DNA of 33,337 nucleotides from the NCBI GenBank assembly GCA_024278975.1, contig JAJRSD010000090.1, positions 1 through 33,337 on the forward strand, written 5' to 3'. Every line of letters begins with the position of its first letter. Within the stretch, counting starts at the first letter, position 1. The translations under genes were made by a program, and so were the position numbers. Positions 16,584-25,263 of the stretch are shown one piece after another. Source of the DNA: Bacteroidota bacterium. Lineage in GTDB: Bacteria; Bacteroidota; Bacteroidia; Bacteroidales; Prolixibacteraceae. The notes under the pieces are model-generated. The model did no database searches. It was not told the origin of the DNA and saw only the letters and a program-made list of their open reading frames with translations.

Positions 16584-17468
16584 TTATCTGTTACCCACCA
16601 TTTTGTTAAATACTTCCAGTTGCTCTTTCATTGCAACAATTTTATCGGTTGGTTTTGTACGGGCTTCGAGTAAAATCCAGCCGTCGTATTTCATTCCCAG
16701 AAACAGATCCATTAACTGCTGGTAGGGATAATCGCCCACATTCAACTCGCGGACATGAACCGTATCGCCCAACCATTTTTTAACTGAATTGAAATTTCCT
16801 TCCAGCCCGGGAGACATCAGATCCTGATCGTTGCAATTCCAGCACATTTTCACACTTTTTTCGGTTACCTGTTCAAAAATAGCTTTCATATTTGGTAACT
16901 GCTGTGTTAGTTTACCATGCACTTCTACCCTGACAACCTGCCCCAAATCGTCAGCAAATTTGCCAACTTCGTTCAACGAAGCTGCAATTTGTGCAATTGT
17001 CTTCTCTTTCGGCACATCGGCGGGTAAACCGTTTGGTTTTACTTTTATTCCTGAAGCTCCAATATCTTTACACAACTGAAGGTATTTTTTAGTGTCGTCG
17101 ATATTTTTACGAACATCAGCCTGATCGGCACTATGATATGCGAAATTAGATCCGTAACCAATGCAGGTAACTGGACTATCGGTAAAACGTTTTTTAACAT
17201 CAGCACGCTGATTTGCTGTCAGTGTTGCTTCAACACCATGGGCGTGTTCTGTCCGTAATTCTACTCCCAGTAAACCAGTCTTCTCGCAATTGGTAATTAA
17301 CGTTGGCAAATCCCAGTCTTTGCCCCATAAATAGGTTACCAATCCGAGTTGCATTTTCGATTTTCTTGTGGCTGCAAACGCCGAGAAAGGATCGATCAAC
17401 GATAATCCTGCCCCCGCGATTATGCTCTTCTGTATAAAACTCCTACGATTTTGATTCATTTTAGTCAA
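16584..17468 (-). CDS. Tat-exported sugar isomerase/epimerase (TIM barrel)
   Basis: This 294-residue protein is of the xylose-isomerase-like TIM-barrel type. The N-terminus has a twin-arginine signal, NRRSFIQKS followed by a short hydrophobic stretch and a cleavage site near AFAATRK, so the folded enzyme should be exported. The start may be the ATG at 17468 or at 17459 (MNQNRR). Probable metal/acid residues lie in GVELRTEH, RVEVHGK, CWNCNDQD and WILLEARTKP. The Gfo/Idh/MocA gene lies 24 bp upstream and also has a Tat signal, so the two probably act on one sugar in the periplasm. Related pairs occur in oxidoreductive (3-keto-sugar) glycoside pathways; the substrate here is unknown. Confidence 0.85.
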   Translation of the reverse strand: MTKMNQNRRSFIQKSIIAGAGLSLIDPFSAFAATRKSKMQLGLVTYLWGKDWDLPTLITNCEKTGLLGVELRTEHAHGVEATLTANQRADVKKRFTDSPVTCIGYGSNFAYHSADQADVRKNIDDTKKYLQLCKDIGASGIKVKPNGLPADVPKEKTIAQIAASLNEVGKFADDLGQVVRVEVHGKLTQQLPNMKAIFEQVTEKSVKMCWNCNDQDLMSPGLEGNFNSVKKWLGDTVHVRELNVGDYPYQQLMDLFLGMKYDGWILLEARTKPTDKIVAMKEQLEVFNKMVGNR

Positions 17469-17492
17469 ATTAAAATTTGCATCTTTTCAATA

Positions 17493-18830
17493 TTAAACTT
17501 TATTCGGAACAACATAATCGCCACGATAATTTCTCGTGAGCATTTTATCTGCAACCGGATCGTTCACGAATCTCTCAGAATTCGGATTAAAGGTTAAAAC
17601 CCGCTCAAGTCGGTAGGCAATATTTCCGAGGTGTGCCAAACCAGATGCGAGATGCGCTGTTTCTACTGGTCCATTTAAAATTGTTTTATCGTGTTTGCGC
17701 ACAGCTTCAATAAAGTTTGTAAAATGTCCGGTAGTACCACCTGCACCACGCGCCATTCCAGAAGCTGCTTTTCCGCCATCGTCGCCCGATTTACCCGGTT
17801 CTCTGTTTTTACCGAGGTACGATTTATATTTGTTATACCCATCTACTACAATTATTCCTTTCTCTCCGTAAAAAATATTCCCGACTGTTGCACCTTGCTC
17901 TTCGTTTGTACACCAGGGACGCACTTCGAATTGAATAATTTTGTCTTCATCAGGATATTTATAAATAGATGTTAGCACCTCGGGAACCTCTTTGCTGTCG
18001 TTCCAAAGGAATTTTCCTCCCATCGATGTGATTTGAGTTGGAAAGCCAACATCTAATCCCCACATGCAAAGATCGGTTTCGTGAATTCCCTGATTTCCCA
18101 CATCACCATTTCCGTAGTCCCAATTCCAGTGCCAGTTGTAATGAACTAAATTCCGTGTAAATGGCCGCATTGGAGCCGGGCCAGTCCACAGATCGTAATC
18201 AAGCCCGTCGGGAACCGGAGAGAACCCAAAGTTGCCAATATCGCCACGCCAGCGAAAAACCAGTCCACGTGCCATGTAAACCCTGCCAATGTATCCGTCG
18301 CGCATCAGTTGAACTGCCTCCTGTACCGCCGGCGAACTTCTTAGTTGAACACCATGCTGCACGATACGATCGTACTTATGTGCTGCTTCAACCATTTTAC
18401 GACCTTCCCAAATATTATGAGAACCCGGTTTTTCAACATAAGCATCTTTCCCTGCCTGACAAGCCCAGATTACTGCCAGAGAGTGCCAGTGGTTTGGAGT
18501 CGCAATACTCACAACATCAATGTCTTTGTCCTCAATAACCCTTCGGAGGTCTTGCTCGAGTGCAACATCTTCGTTGTAAGTTTCTTTAAACTCTTTTTGC
18601 CGTTTTTGCAGGATGTTCATATCGGGGTCGCATAAAGTGGTAACCTGAACATTTTCCTGAGCCATTAATGATTTAACGTGGCTTTTACCTCGGCCATTCA
18701 AACCCAAAACGGCTGCATTTATGCGGTCGTTTGCTCCAAAAACTTTTGCCGAAATTACTGTTGGAGCGACAATTGCTGCTGTGCTGGCAGTTGCAGTTCT
18801 TTTTAAAAAAGCTCTTCTTGTTTGTTCCAT
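17493..18830 (-). CDS. Tat-exported Gfo/Idh/MocA oxidoreductase
   Basis: The 445-residue NAD(P)-dependent dehydrogenase of sugar-like substrates starts with a twin-arginine signal (TRRAFLKRTATASTAAIVAP). The Rossmann dinucleotide-binding loop is AAVLGLNGRGKSHVKSL (about 39-55), and the family's catalytic Lys is in EKPGSHN (133-139). The C-terminal domain carries HETDLCMWGLDVGFP with a probable catalytic His. Exported members usually hold their cofactor tightly, since free NAD(H) is absent from the periplasm. It is the first gene of a two-gene unit with the TIM-barrel isomerase and is divergent from rpsO. Confidence 0.9.
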   Translation of the reverse strand: MEQTRRAFLKRTATASTAAIVAPTVISAKVFGANDRINAAVLGLNGRGKSHVKSLMAQENVQVTTLCDPDMNILQKRQKEFKETYNEDVALEQDLRRVIEDKDIDVVSIATPNHWHSLAVIWACQAGKDAYVEKPGSHNIWEGRKMVEAAHKYDRIVQHGVQLRSSPAVQEAVQLMRDGYIGRVYMARGLVFRWRGDIGNFGFSPVPDGLDYDLWTGPAPMRPFTRNLVHYNWHWNWDYGNGDVGNQGIHETDLCMWGLDVGFPTQITSMGGKFLWNDSKEVPEVLTSIYKYPDEDKIIQFEVRPWCTNEEQGATVGNIFYGEKGIIVVDGYNKYKSYLGKNREPGKSGDDGGKAASGMARGAGGTTGHFTNFIEAVRKHDKTILNGPVETAHLASGLAHLGNIAYRLERVLTFNPNSERFVNDPVADKMLTRNYRGDYVVPNKV

Positions 18831-18839
18831 AATAGATTA

Positions 18840-19190
18840 ATTATATTATTGAAAATTATATAAACTAAATTTTTATTGGTCATGTTTCTATACTTTTTTA
18901 CTTCAGCCATACTTATATTCTAAATAACTGAATTCAAATTGCCAAAATAAAACTGCAACTAATTCTGTTCCAGCAACAATTAAAAACATAACTAAAAATA
19001 TATTGCCAGATGGGTTTTCCGGTTTATAGTTAGGTTTAGAATCGTTTAAAATTTTCACAATATAATTAAATACAAAACATTAAATACCATAAAACTTACC
19101 TTATACCTAAATTATTTTAACAAGATATTGATTTGTAAAACATTAATTGATTAGTAAACACTTTTATTCCAGAACTAAACAACAATATCA
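18840..19190. other. AT-rich intergenic region
   Basis: The 472-bp gap between the divergent oxidoreductase and rpsO shows no gene in any frame. Its right end holds the rpsO promoter and leader. The left part is AT-rich and carries no clear TAnnTTTG element for the oxidoreductase on the minus strand. I see no repeat or RNA gene in it. Confidence 0.6.
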
Positions 19191-19192
19191 TC

Positions 19193-19222
19193 TTGTATTT
19201 CAAAAACTTTTAACTACTTTTG
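19193..19222 (+). promoter_or_regulatory. rpsO promoter
   Basis: A -33 TTG (19193-19195) and a -7 TACTTTTG (19215-19222) are separated by 19 nt, the best match in the window to the Bacteroidetes housekeeping consensus. Transcription should start near 19229, just before the leader hairpin. Confidence 0.8.
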
Positions 19223-19234
19223 CGCCCAATTAAT

Positions 19235-19273
19235 TTTAAGCCGTTGTTATTGAAAGCAATGCTGCGGCTTAAA
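19235..19273 (+). promoter_or_regulatory. Structured leader hairpin of rpsO
   Basis: TTTAAGCCG (19235-19243) pairs with CGGCTTAAA (19265-19273). The inner part extends with U-G, G-C and U-G pairs around one U-U mismatch and a bulged U, ending in AUUG-AAAG-CAAU (19249-19260). No T-run follows, so it is not a terminator. It lies 29 bases before the rpsO ATG in a leader of about 75 nt. Ribosomal protein S15 controls its own mRNA in several phyla by binding G-U/G-C elements in leaders, so this is a candidate autoregulatory site (inference). Confidence 0.55.
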
Positions 19274-19302
19274 CATTGTATAACAAAATAATAGTTTAAA
19301 AA

Positions 19303-19572
19303 ATGTATTTAACAGCAGAAAAAAAACAAGAGCTTTTTGCCAAGCACGGTAAAACTCAAACCGACACAGGAAGTGCAGAAGGTCAGATTGCATTGTTCAC
19401 ATTCAGAATTAACCACCTGACAGAACATTTAAAAGAAAATAAGAAAGACCATAGTACACGCCGTGCGTTAATTAGATTAGTTGGAAAACGTCGTAGTTTA
19501 CTCGACTATTTAATAAAAAAAGATATCGAACGTTATCGTGCGATTATTAAAGAATTGAAATTACGTAAGTAA
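19303..19572 (+). CDS. rpsO: 30S ribosomal protein S15
   Basis: The 89-residue protein binds 16S rRNA in the central domain early in 30S assembly. Recognisable stretches are TGSAEGQIALFTFRINHLTEHLK and STRRALIRLVGKRRSLLDYL, with the rRNA-contacting His and Ser/Asp in HLKENKKDHSTRR. It has its own promoter, leader and terminator and lies directly upstream of pnp, the conserved rpsO-pnp order. Confidence 0.98.
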   Translation: MYLTAEKKQELFAKHGKTQTDTGSAEGQIALFTFRINHLTEHLKENKKDHSTRRALIRLVGKRRSLLDYLIKKDIERYRAIIKELKLRK

Positions 19573-19580
19573 AAATAACT

Positions 19581-19614
19581 GAAAGGTAATGCAATTGCAT
19601 TGCCTTTCTTTTTT
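19581..19614 (+). terminator. Terminator after rpsO
   Basis: GAAAGGTAATGCAA pairs with TTGCATTGCCTTTC over 14 positions (19581-19608, one U-G) and is followed by six T residues (19609-19614). The pair being self-complementary at its centre, the loop must open 3-4 bases. In other bacteria the rpsO-pnp gap is an RNase III/PNPase control region; here the strong hairpin would limit read-through into pnp. Confidence 0.8.
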
Positions 19615-19676
19615 AAATTGCAAAGCCTCACCACCCATTGTAATTATTTAAAATTTATTGATTTATTAGAAAAATT

Positions 19677-21953
19677 ATGGTAAACGCAACAATTAAAACA
19701 ATTGAACTTGCCGATGGCAGGACTATTACCATTGAAACCGGCAAATTGGCTAAACAAGCTGATGGTTCGGTTGTAGTACGGATGGGAGACACCATGTTAT
19801 TAGCAACTGTGGTGGCGGCACAAGATGCCAGAGAAGATGTTGATTTTATGCCTCTGTCGGTTGATTACCGCGAGAAATTTTCGGCAGCAGGCCGTTTCCC
19901 CGGTGGATTTCTGAAAAGAGAAGCTCGTCCGAGCGACGATGAAATTTTAGTAGCAAGACTAGTCGACCGTGTTTTGCGCCCGTTATTTCCCGAAGATTTT
20001 CATGCTGAAACAGCAATGATGATTTCGTTAATTTCGGCCAACAAAGAAGAGATGCCGGACGCATTGGCAGGACTTGCGGCTTCGGCTGCAATCGCAGTTT
20101 CCGACGTTCCGTTTAAAACACCAATTTCGGAAGTGAGAGTAGCTCGTGTTAATGGCGAGTTTATTATTAATCCAACCCGCTCTCAGATGGCAGAAGGCGA
20201 CCTCGAAATTATGGTTGGTGCTTCATACGACAACATAATGATGGTTGAAGGCGAAATGGACGAAGTTTCGGAAGAAGTAATGTTAGATGCTATTAAATTT
20301 GCTCACGATGAAATTAAAAAGCATTGTAAAGTTCAGGAGGAGTTAGCTGCCGAACTGGGAGTTGAAAAACGTGAATACAGTCACGAAACAAACGACGATG
20401 AACTTCGTGCAAAAGTAAAAGCAGAGCTTTTTGAAAAAGCCTACGAAACTGCTAAAAAGCAAATTACGAATAAAGCGGAACGTTTAGAAGCTTTCCAAGC
20501 CATTCGCGACGAGTATATCGAAGCATATATGGAGGCAAACGCTGACAACGAAGAGATTGACATGGATTTACATGTTGGACTCATTAAAAAATATTACCAC
20601 GACGAAGAGAAAGAGGCAATGCGCCGTATGATTCTCGACGATGGAATTCGTTTAGATGGAAGAGCAACAAACGAGATTCGTCCTATTTGGGGCGAAACAA
20701 GTTATTTGCCGGGTGCTCATGGTTCTGCCATTTTTACCCGCGGAGAGACTCAATCGTTAACTTCGGTTACATTGGGAACCAAAATGGACATTAAAAAAAT
20801 TGATAATGTTACATACCAGGGAACTGAAAAATTCTTATTACATTATAATTTCCCTCCATTTTGTGTTGGCGATTCAAGAACTCCGCGCGGAACAAGTCGT
20901 AGAGAAATCGGGCATGGTAACCTTGCATTCCGTGGTCTTAAAAAAATGATTCCTGACAATTTTCCTTATGTATTAAGAATTGTTTCTGATATTTTAGAAT
21001 CAAACGGCTCGTCGAGTATGGCAACAGTTTGCGCCGGAACAATGGGAATGATGGACGCAGGTATCAAAATTAAGAAACCGGTTTCAGGAATTGCCATGGG
21101 ACTGATTACTGATGGAGGAGCTGAGAAATTTGCCGTTCTTTCGGATATTCTCGGAGACGAAGATCACCTTGGAGATATGGACTTTAAAGTAACCGGAACA
21201 GTTGATGGAATTACCGCAACTCAGATGGATATTAAAGTTGACGGACTTCCTTACGAAGTATTAGAAAAAGCGCTTCAGCAAGCAAAAGAGGGACGTTTAC
21301 ATATTTTAGGAGAGATGCTAAAAGTAATTCCGGAAGCTCGCGAAGATTATAAGCCAAATGTGCCACGTATAGAAACAGTGATTATCCCGAAAGATATGAT
21401 TGGTGCGATAATTGGTCCTGGCGGAAAAGTTATTCAGGCAATTCAGGAAGAGACTGAAACCGTTATTGTTATTGAAGAAAAAGACGATCAGGGATTTATT
21501 GAAATTTCGGGTGCAGGACTTGAGCCAATTGAGGCGGCCAAAGCAAGAATTAAAGCAATTACTGCAATTCCTGAAGTTGGCGAAGTTTATACCGGAAAAG
21601 TAAAATCGGTAGTATCGTTTGGTGCGTTCATCGAAATTATGCCGGGAAAAGAGGCACTGCTTCATATTTCGGAAATGGATTGGGCACGTGTAGAGAATGC
21701 TGAAGACTTCGCAAAAGAGGGCGACATGGTTGAGGTTAAATTAATTGGAGTTGACGAAAGAACAGGTAAACTGAAACTTTCGCATAAAGTACTTACTCCA
21801 AAACCAGAAGGTTATGTTGAACGTCCACCGAGAGAAAATCGCGGACCAAGAAGAGATTTCAGAGGTGGAGATAGAAGGGGAAATGACCGTCGCGGTGGAG
21901 ACAGAAGAGACCACGGAAACACTGATTTCAAACCTCGTCTTAACAGAGATTAA
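19677..21953 (+). CDS. pnp: Polynucleotide phosphorylase
   Basis: This 758-residue 3'-to-5' phosphorolytic exoribonuclease acts in RNA decay. It contains two RNase PH domains (first from [21 protein letters not shown]; second from [17 protein letters not shown], with [17 protein letters not shown], and the active-site Asp residues in [23 protein letters not shown]-type sequence), the all-helical linker, a KH domain ([16 protein letters not shown], about 570-585) and an S1 domain ([20 protein letters not shown] to KLKLSHKVL). The final ~45 residues form an Arg/Gly/Asp-rich tail (repeats of [14 protein letters not shown] type), an added RNA-binding extension. It is preceded by the rpsO terminator and followed by its own. 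Confidence 0.98.
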   Translation: MVNATIKTIELADGRTITIETGKLAKQADGSVVVRMGDTMLLATVVAAQDAREDVDFMPLSVDYREKFSAAGRFPGGFLKREARPSDDEILVARLVDRVLRPLFPEDFHAETAMMISLISANKEEMPDALAGLAASAAIAVSDVPFKTPISEVRVARVNGEFIINPTRSQMAEGDLEIMVGASYDNIMMVEGEMDEVSEEVMLDAIKFAHDEIKKHCKVQEELAAELGVEKREYSHETNDDELRAKVKAELFEKAYETAKKQITNKAERLEAFQAIRDEYIEAYMEANADNEEIDMDLHVGLIKKYYHDEEKEAMRRMILDDGIRLDGRATNEIRPIWGETSYLPGAHGSAIFTRGETQSLTSVTLGTKMDIKKIDNVTYQGTEKFLLHYNFPPFCVGDSRTPRGTSRREIGHGNLAFRGLKKMIPDNFPYVLRIVSDILESNGSSSMATVCAGTMGMMDAGIKIKKPVSGIAMGLITDGGAEKFAVLSDILGDEDHLGDMDFKVTGTVDGITATQMDIKVDGLPYEVLEKALQQAKEGRLHILGEMLKVIPEAREDYKPNVPRIETVIIPKDMIGAIIGPGGKVIQAIQEETETVIVIEEKDDQGFIEISGAGLEPIEAAKARIKAITAIPEVGEVYTGKVKSVVSFGAFIEIMPGKEALLHISEMDWARVENAEDFAKEGDMVEVKLIGVDERTGKLKLSHKVLTPKPEGYVERPPRENRGPRRDFRGGDRRGNDRRGGDRRDHGNTDFKPRLNRD

Positions 21954-21956
21954 GAA

Positions 21957-22019
21957 AGTATTAGTATTTAGTAATGAGTAGAAGAATTTGTATTCTTCGG
22001 AAATGAAAAGTTAGATATT
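21957..22019. repeat. Dispersed TAGTAATGAGTA-type repeat after pnp
   Basis: Directly after the pnp stop the sequence AGTATTAGTATTTAGTAATG (21957-21976) and then GAAAAGTTAGATATTTAAAA (22004-22023) recall the 21-bp unit before thrC and the segment after the M20 peptidase gene (26755-26785). The copies are degenerate and appear to be one family of low-complexity intergenic repeats. Confidence 0.45.
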
Positions 22020-22020
22020 T

Positions 22021-22055
22021 AAAACCGCCTCATCAATTGATGAAGCGGTTTTTTT
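22021..22055 (+). terminator. Terminator after pnp
   Basis: AAAACCGC pairs with GCGGTTTT and the inner TCATC with GATGA around an AATT loop (22021-22052). A T-run ends at 22055. It lies 68 bases after the pnp stop. Confidence 0.85.
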
Positions 22056-22161
22056 ATGCACAGAACTCTTTGGGTTACAAAGTTCCCTAAAGGTTTTATT
22101 GTAATTTTTAATAAGAATTCAAAAAAAACTGAGGGAGTTTAACAACACTTGGGGTTTTTAA

Positions 22162-22169
22162 TAACTTTG
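22162..22169 (+). promoter_or_regulatory. -7 box for the 160-aa protein and dNK
   Basis: TAACTTTG matches TAnnTTTG and lies 17 bases before the ATG at 22187, which gives a very short leader. Only a weak TTT-rich -33 (22137-22140) is found at about 21 nt. Confidence 0.5.
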
Positions 22170-22186
22170 CAGGAAACGAATTAGCA

Positions 22187-22669
22187 ATGGAAAACTGGGC
22201 AACTGAAATTAAGAATACAATTGATACAAAATTAAAAGGCACACGCGATAAAGAGATCAGGTTTTACCGCATCGATGAGTTTAAAAGAAACATTACTCGT
22301 GTTGATTCATTTTCGAAAAGCTGCCCATTTTGCCAGCAACAAAAAATTTATGTCGCAGAGGTTGTTGACAAAATAGATGAAGCAGTGCATGTTCCGGGAC
22401 AAACCCGTCGCGAATACGACAGGCTAATAAGTAAACTTTCAAAACATATTCAAAAAGAACATGGTTTTTATACCCCCTACTATTTTGCCTATATCTACTC
22501 TTTTTTCGGTATTGTTGGCGGGCTAATTTTAGGATATGTATTAACTAAAATCAACCATGAATTCAGGATTGAAATGTTATCGGTTGGATTTATTGTGGGT
22601 CTTATTCCAACTTATGTCTGGGGATCTATAAAAGATAAAAAAGTACGTTCGGAAAAAAGATTAATGTAA
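22187..22669 (+). CDS. Membrane protein with zinc-finger-like Cys/His motif
   Basis: I do not recognise a named family. The 160-residue protein has a basic soluble N-terminal half with a CPFC pair (about residues 45-48) and a later HIQKEH (about 89-94), together a CxxC...HxxxxH pattern suited to one zinc ion. Two membrane helices follow (YYFAYIYSFFGIVGGLILGYV and MLSVGFIVGLIPTYVWGSI) and a short basic C-terminus. Both ends should face the cytoplasm. The deoxynucleoside kinase gene starts 10 bases after the stop, so they are co-transcribed. A function linked to nucleotide metabolism is not supported beyond this linkage. Confidence 0.75.
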   Translation: MENWATEIKNTIDTKLKGTRDKEIRFYRIDEFKRNITRVDSFSKSCPFCQQQKIYVAEVVDKIDEAVHVPGQTRREYDRLISKLSKHIQKEHGFYTPYYFAYIYSFFGIVGGLILGYVLTKINHEFRIEMLSVGFIVGLIPTYVWGSIKDKKVRSEKRLM

Positions 22670-22679
22670 GTTTGCAGGT

Positions 22680-23309
22680 ATGCGATTTTTAGTAATTGAA
22701 GGAAATATAGGAGCCGGCAAAACAACACTTTCGCAAATGTTTGCCAAAGATTACAATGCAAAACTTGTGTTGGAACAATTTGCCGATAATCCGTTTTTAC
22801 CCAAATTTTATGACGATCAGGAGCGATATTCATTTCCGCTGGAGTTGTCGTTTCTTGCCGACCGTTACAGTCAAATAAAAAAACAAGTTCTTAACCTCGA
22901 CCTTTTTCATTCGTTTTTGGTATCAGACTACTACTTTGCAAAATCGGCGATTTTCGCAAAAAATACTTTACAAGACGATGAATATCATCTCTTTCGTCAT
23001 ATTTTCGATATTGTTTTCGAGTCGATGCCAAAACCCGATTTGTACGTTTATTTACATTCTGTCACCAGCCGGTTATTAAGTAATATTGAAAAACGTGGTC
23101 GTGATTACGAACAGGATATAAAACCCGGTTATTTAGAAAAAATTCAAAACGGATATTTTCATTTTTTCAAACAAACTACAACTTTTCCAATTCTTATAAT
23201 AGATATAAACAACATCGATTTTGTCAATAATCCTAACCATTATCAGCTATTGAAAGATGCCGTTTTTAATAGAGATTATAAATTAGGTATAAATAGGTTA
23301 ATATTGTAA
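22680..23309 (+). CDS. Deoxynucleoside kinase
   Basis: The 209-residue P-loop kinase phosphorylates deoxynucleosides (deoxyadenosine/deoxycytidine/deoxyguanosine kinase family) for dNTP salvage. Walker A is EGNIGAGKTT (residues 7-16). The substrate-binding stretch SFPLELSFLADRYSQ and the lid motif RLLSNIEKRGRDYEQ are both present, and the C-terminus ends in the usual LIIDINNIDF strand. Sequence alone does not settle the preferred base. It is the second gene of a two-gene unit with the zinc-finger-like membrane protein. Confidence 0.93.
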   Translation: MRFLVIEGNIGAGKTTLSQMFAKDYNAKLVLEQFADNPFLPKFYDDQERYSFPLELSFLADRYSQIKKQVLNLDLFHSFLVSDYYFAKSAIFAKNTLQDDEYHLFRHIFDIVFESMPKPDLYVYLHSVTSRLLSNIEKRGRDYEQDIKPGYLEKIQNGYFHFFKQTTTFPILIIDINNIDFVNNPNHYQLLKDAVFNRDYKLGINRLIL

Positions 23310-23349
23310 AAAATGTTTGCCAGCTTCTTTTATTTGAGAAAAAGCTTAC

Positions 23350-23357
23350 TATTTTTG
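23350..23357 (+). promoter_or_regulatory. -7 box for the TPR lipoprotein gene
   Basis: TATTTTTG matches TAnnTTTG exactly, 47 bases before the ATG at 23405. No good -33 TTG lies at 19-21 nt; TTTG at 23333-23336 is too close. Confidence 0.45.
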
Positions 23358-23404
23358 TGGCAATTCAGTATAAATTTTAAAACCAATTAATATTATTTTC
23401 TATT

Positions 23405-25159
23405 ATGAACAAAATCAATTTTAAACCTTTAGTTCTTGTGGTAGTTACCGCTGTACTTCTTTCGAGCTGTGCCGGATTAAACAAGATGAAAAAGAATGCC
23501 GATCAGATTAAATTCAAAGTAAATCCTGAACTATTAGAAGCTCATGCAGGCGATGTAAATCTGGCTATAGATAGCCGGTTTCCTGCGAAATACTTCGATA
23601 AAAAAGCCACGCTTGTAGCAACACCTGTTTTAAAATTCGAAGGAGGAGAAAAAACTTTTGCTCCGGTAACAGTTCAGGGAGAAAATGTTGAAGCAAATAA
23701 TAAAGTTATTGGATACACAAATGGCGGAAATGTAAGTTATAAAAACAGTGTTGGTTACGACAAATCGATGAGTAAATCGGAACTGTATTTAAACATCACC
23801 GCATCGAAAGGTTCTAAAACTGTAGATTTTGAACCAATTAAAATTGCCGATGGTGTTTTGGCAACCAGCGAAATGATTGTAAATTTCCCGAAAGCAATTA
23901 TAGGTGTTACCCGCGAAGCAAATACAACAGGTAAATACGACCCAAATATAGATGCTTTCATGCGAGTTGTTCCAGACGAAATGATGGCTGACATTCATTA
24001 TCTGATTAACCGTTCGGATGTTCGTAAAGACGAAACCGGAAAAACTGATGTTGTTGCTTTGGAAGACTACACGAAAAAAGCAAACGAAGACGAGAACGTT
24101 AAACTTAAACGTGTTGAAATTGCTGCTTACGCATCTCCCGACGGAAGTATTGATTTAAATACTGATTTAGCTGCAAAACGTAAAGAGACATCGTCGAAAT
24201 TTTTAGCCGAGAAATTAAAAGCTGCCGGTGTTGATATTGAGTTAAAAACAAAATATACTCCGGAAGATTGGGACGGATTTAAAAAATTACTGGAAGAGTC
24301 AAACATTCAGGATAAAGAGTTGATTTTACGTGTACTCTCTATGTACAACGACCCGGAAGTACGCGAACGTGAAATTAAAAACTTAAGTGAAACTTTTACC
24401 GATGTTGCTGACGAAATCCTTCCACAATTACGTCGTGCAAAAATGACTACAAGTGTTGAGGTAACCGGCAAATCTGACGAAGAGTTAAAAGCTGCTGCAA
24501 AATCGGATGCCAGCTCGTTAAATCCTGCCGAATTACTTTATGCTGCAACTCTTTTCGAAAATTTAAAAGACCAACTTTCTGTTTACAATTCGTTTATGAA
24601 TGTTTATCCAGAAGATTGGAGAGGGCCAAACAATGCAGGTTATGTAACAGTAAAAATGATGAAATATGCCGATGCAAAACCTCTGTTTGAGAAAGCTGAC
24701 AAATTGAAAAATAACGAAGCAATCGTTCAAAATAATTTAGGCGCAGTTGCTTTAAATGCTGACGACGCTGAGAATGCTGAAATTTTATTTGGTGCTGCTG
24801 CCGGTGCTGGCGACGAGGTTAATTACAACATGGGTATTATTAGCGTTAAAAAAGCTGAATACGACAAAGCAGTGAGATATTTTAGCAAATACAAAGACGT
24901 TAATACAGCAGTTGCAAAAATAATGGCAGGCGATAACAACGGTGCATTGCGCGATTTAGAAGCTTTCGACCACGAAGGTTGTTTTATGAAAGAGTACTTA
25001 AAAGCAGTTATTGGAGCTCGCACAGCTAAAGAAAATTTACTTTTCGACAGTTTAAAAGCAGCTTGCGATATTAAAGCTGAAATGAAAACTAAAGCAAAAA
25101 ACGATATGGAGTTTGCAAAGTATTTCGAAAATGCAAAATTCAAAGCTATTGTTGACTAG
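23405..25159 (+). CDS. Large lipoprotein with OmpA-like and TPR regions
   Basis: The 584-residue protein has a lipoprotein signal with lipobox LSSC (Cys22), so it is membrane-anchored. Residues about 40-190 look like beta-rich domains, including two similar strands-and-turn blocks. Residues about 235-285 (VEIAAYASPDGSIDLNTDLAAKRKETSSKFL) resemble the peptidoglycan-binding loop-helix of OmpA-type domains. The C-terminal ~200 residues are TPR-like helices (AELLYAATLFENLKDQ, AKPLFEKADKLKNNEAIVQNNLGAVAL, YDKAVRYFSKYKD). I would guess an outer-membrane-associated cell-envelope protein conserved in Bacteroidales, with no specific function. It is a single-gene unit with promoter and terminator. Confidence 0.8.
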   Translation: MNKINFKPLVLVVVTAVLLSSCAGLNKMKKNADQIKFKVNPELLEAHAGDVNLAIDSRFPAKYFDKKATLVATPVLKFEGGEKTFAPVTVQGENVEANNKVIGYTNGGNVSYKNSVGYDKSMSKSELYLNITASKGSKTVDFEPIKIADGVLATSEMIVNFPKAIIGVTREANTTGKYDPNIDAFMRVVPDEMMADIHYLINRSDVRKDETGKTDVVALEDYTKKANEDENVKLKRVEIAAYASPDGSIDLNTDLAAKRKETSSKFLAEKLKAAGVDIELKTKYTPEDWDGFKKLLEESNIQDKELILRVLSMYNDPEVREREIKNLSETFTDVADEILPQLRRAKMTTSVEVTGKSDEELKAAAKSDASSLNPAELLYAATLFENLKDQLSVYNSFMNVYPEDWRGPNNAGYVTVKMMKYADAKPLFEKADKLKNNEAIVQNNLGAVALNADDAENAEILFGAAAGAGDEVNYNMGIISVKKAEYDKAVRYFSKYKDVNTAVAKIMAGDNNGALRDLEAFDHEGCFMKEYLKAVIGARTAKENLLFDSLKAACDIKAEMKTKAKNDMEFAKYFENAKFKAIVD

Positions 25160-25180
25160 AAACAATTGCTGAAATATTTT

Positions 25181-25216
25181 AAAGGGCAATCCGACAATTA
25201 TCGGATTGCCCTTTTT
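25181..25216 (+). terminator. Terminator after the TPR lipoprotein gene
   Basis: AAAGGGCAATCCGA (25181-25194) and TCGGATTGCCCTTT (25201-25214) form a perfect 14-bp stem with a 6-nt loop, followed by T residues to 25216. The 21 bases before it are unstructured. Confidence 0.92.
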
Positions 25217-25263
25217 ATTTTTCAGCATAGTTTAATGAATTCTATTGAAAGCTGTTTTACGTT

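Noticed and set aside
18161-18538. 125-codon plus-strand frame antisense to the Gfo/Idh/MocA gene
   Set aside because: Pro/Arg-rich shadow frame; the opposite strand encodes conserved Rossmann and EKP motifs.
21318-21665. 115-codon minus-strand frame inside pnp
   Set aside because: Asn/Phe-rich shadow opposite the KH/S1 coding part of pnp; no independent support.
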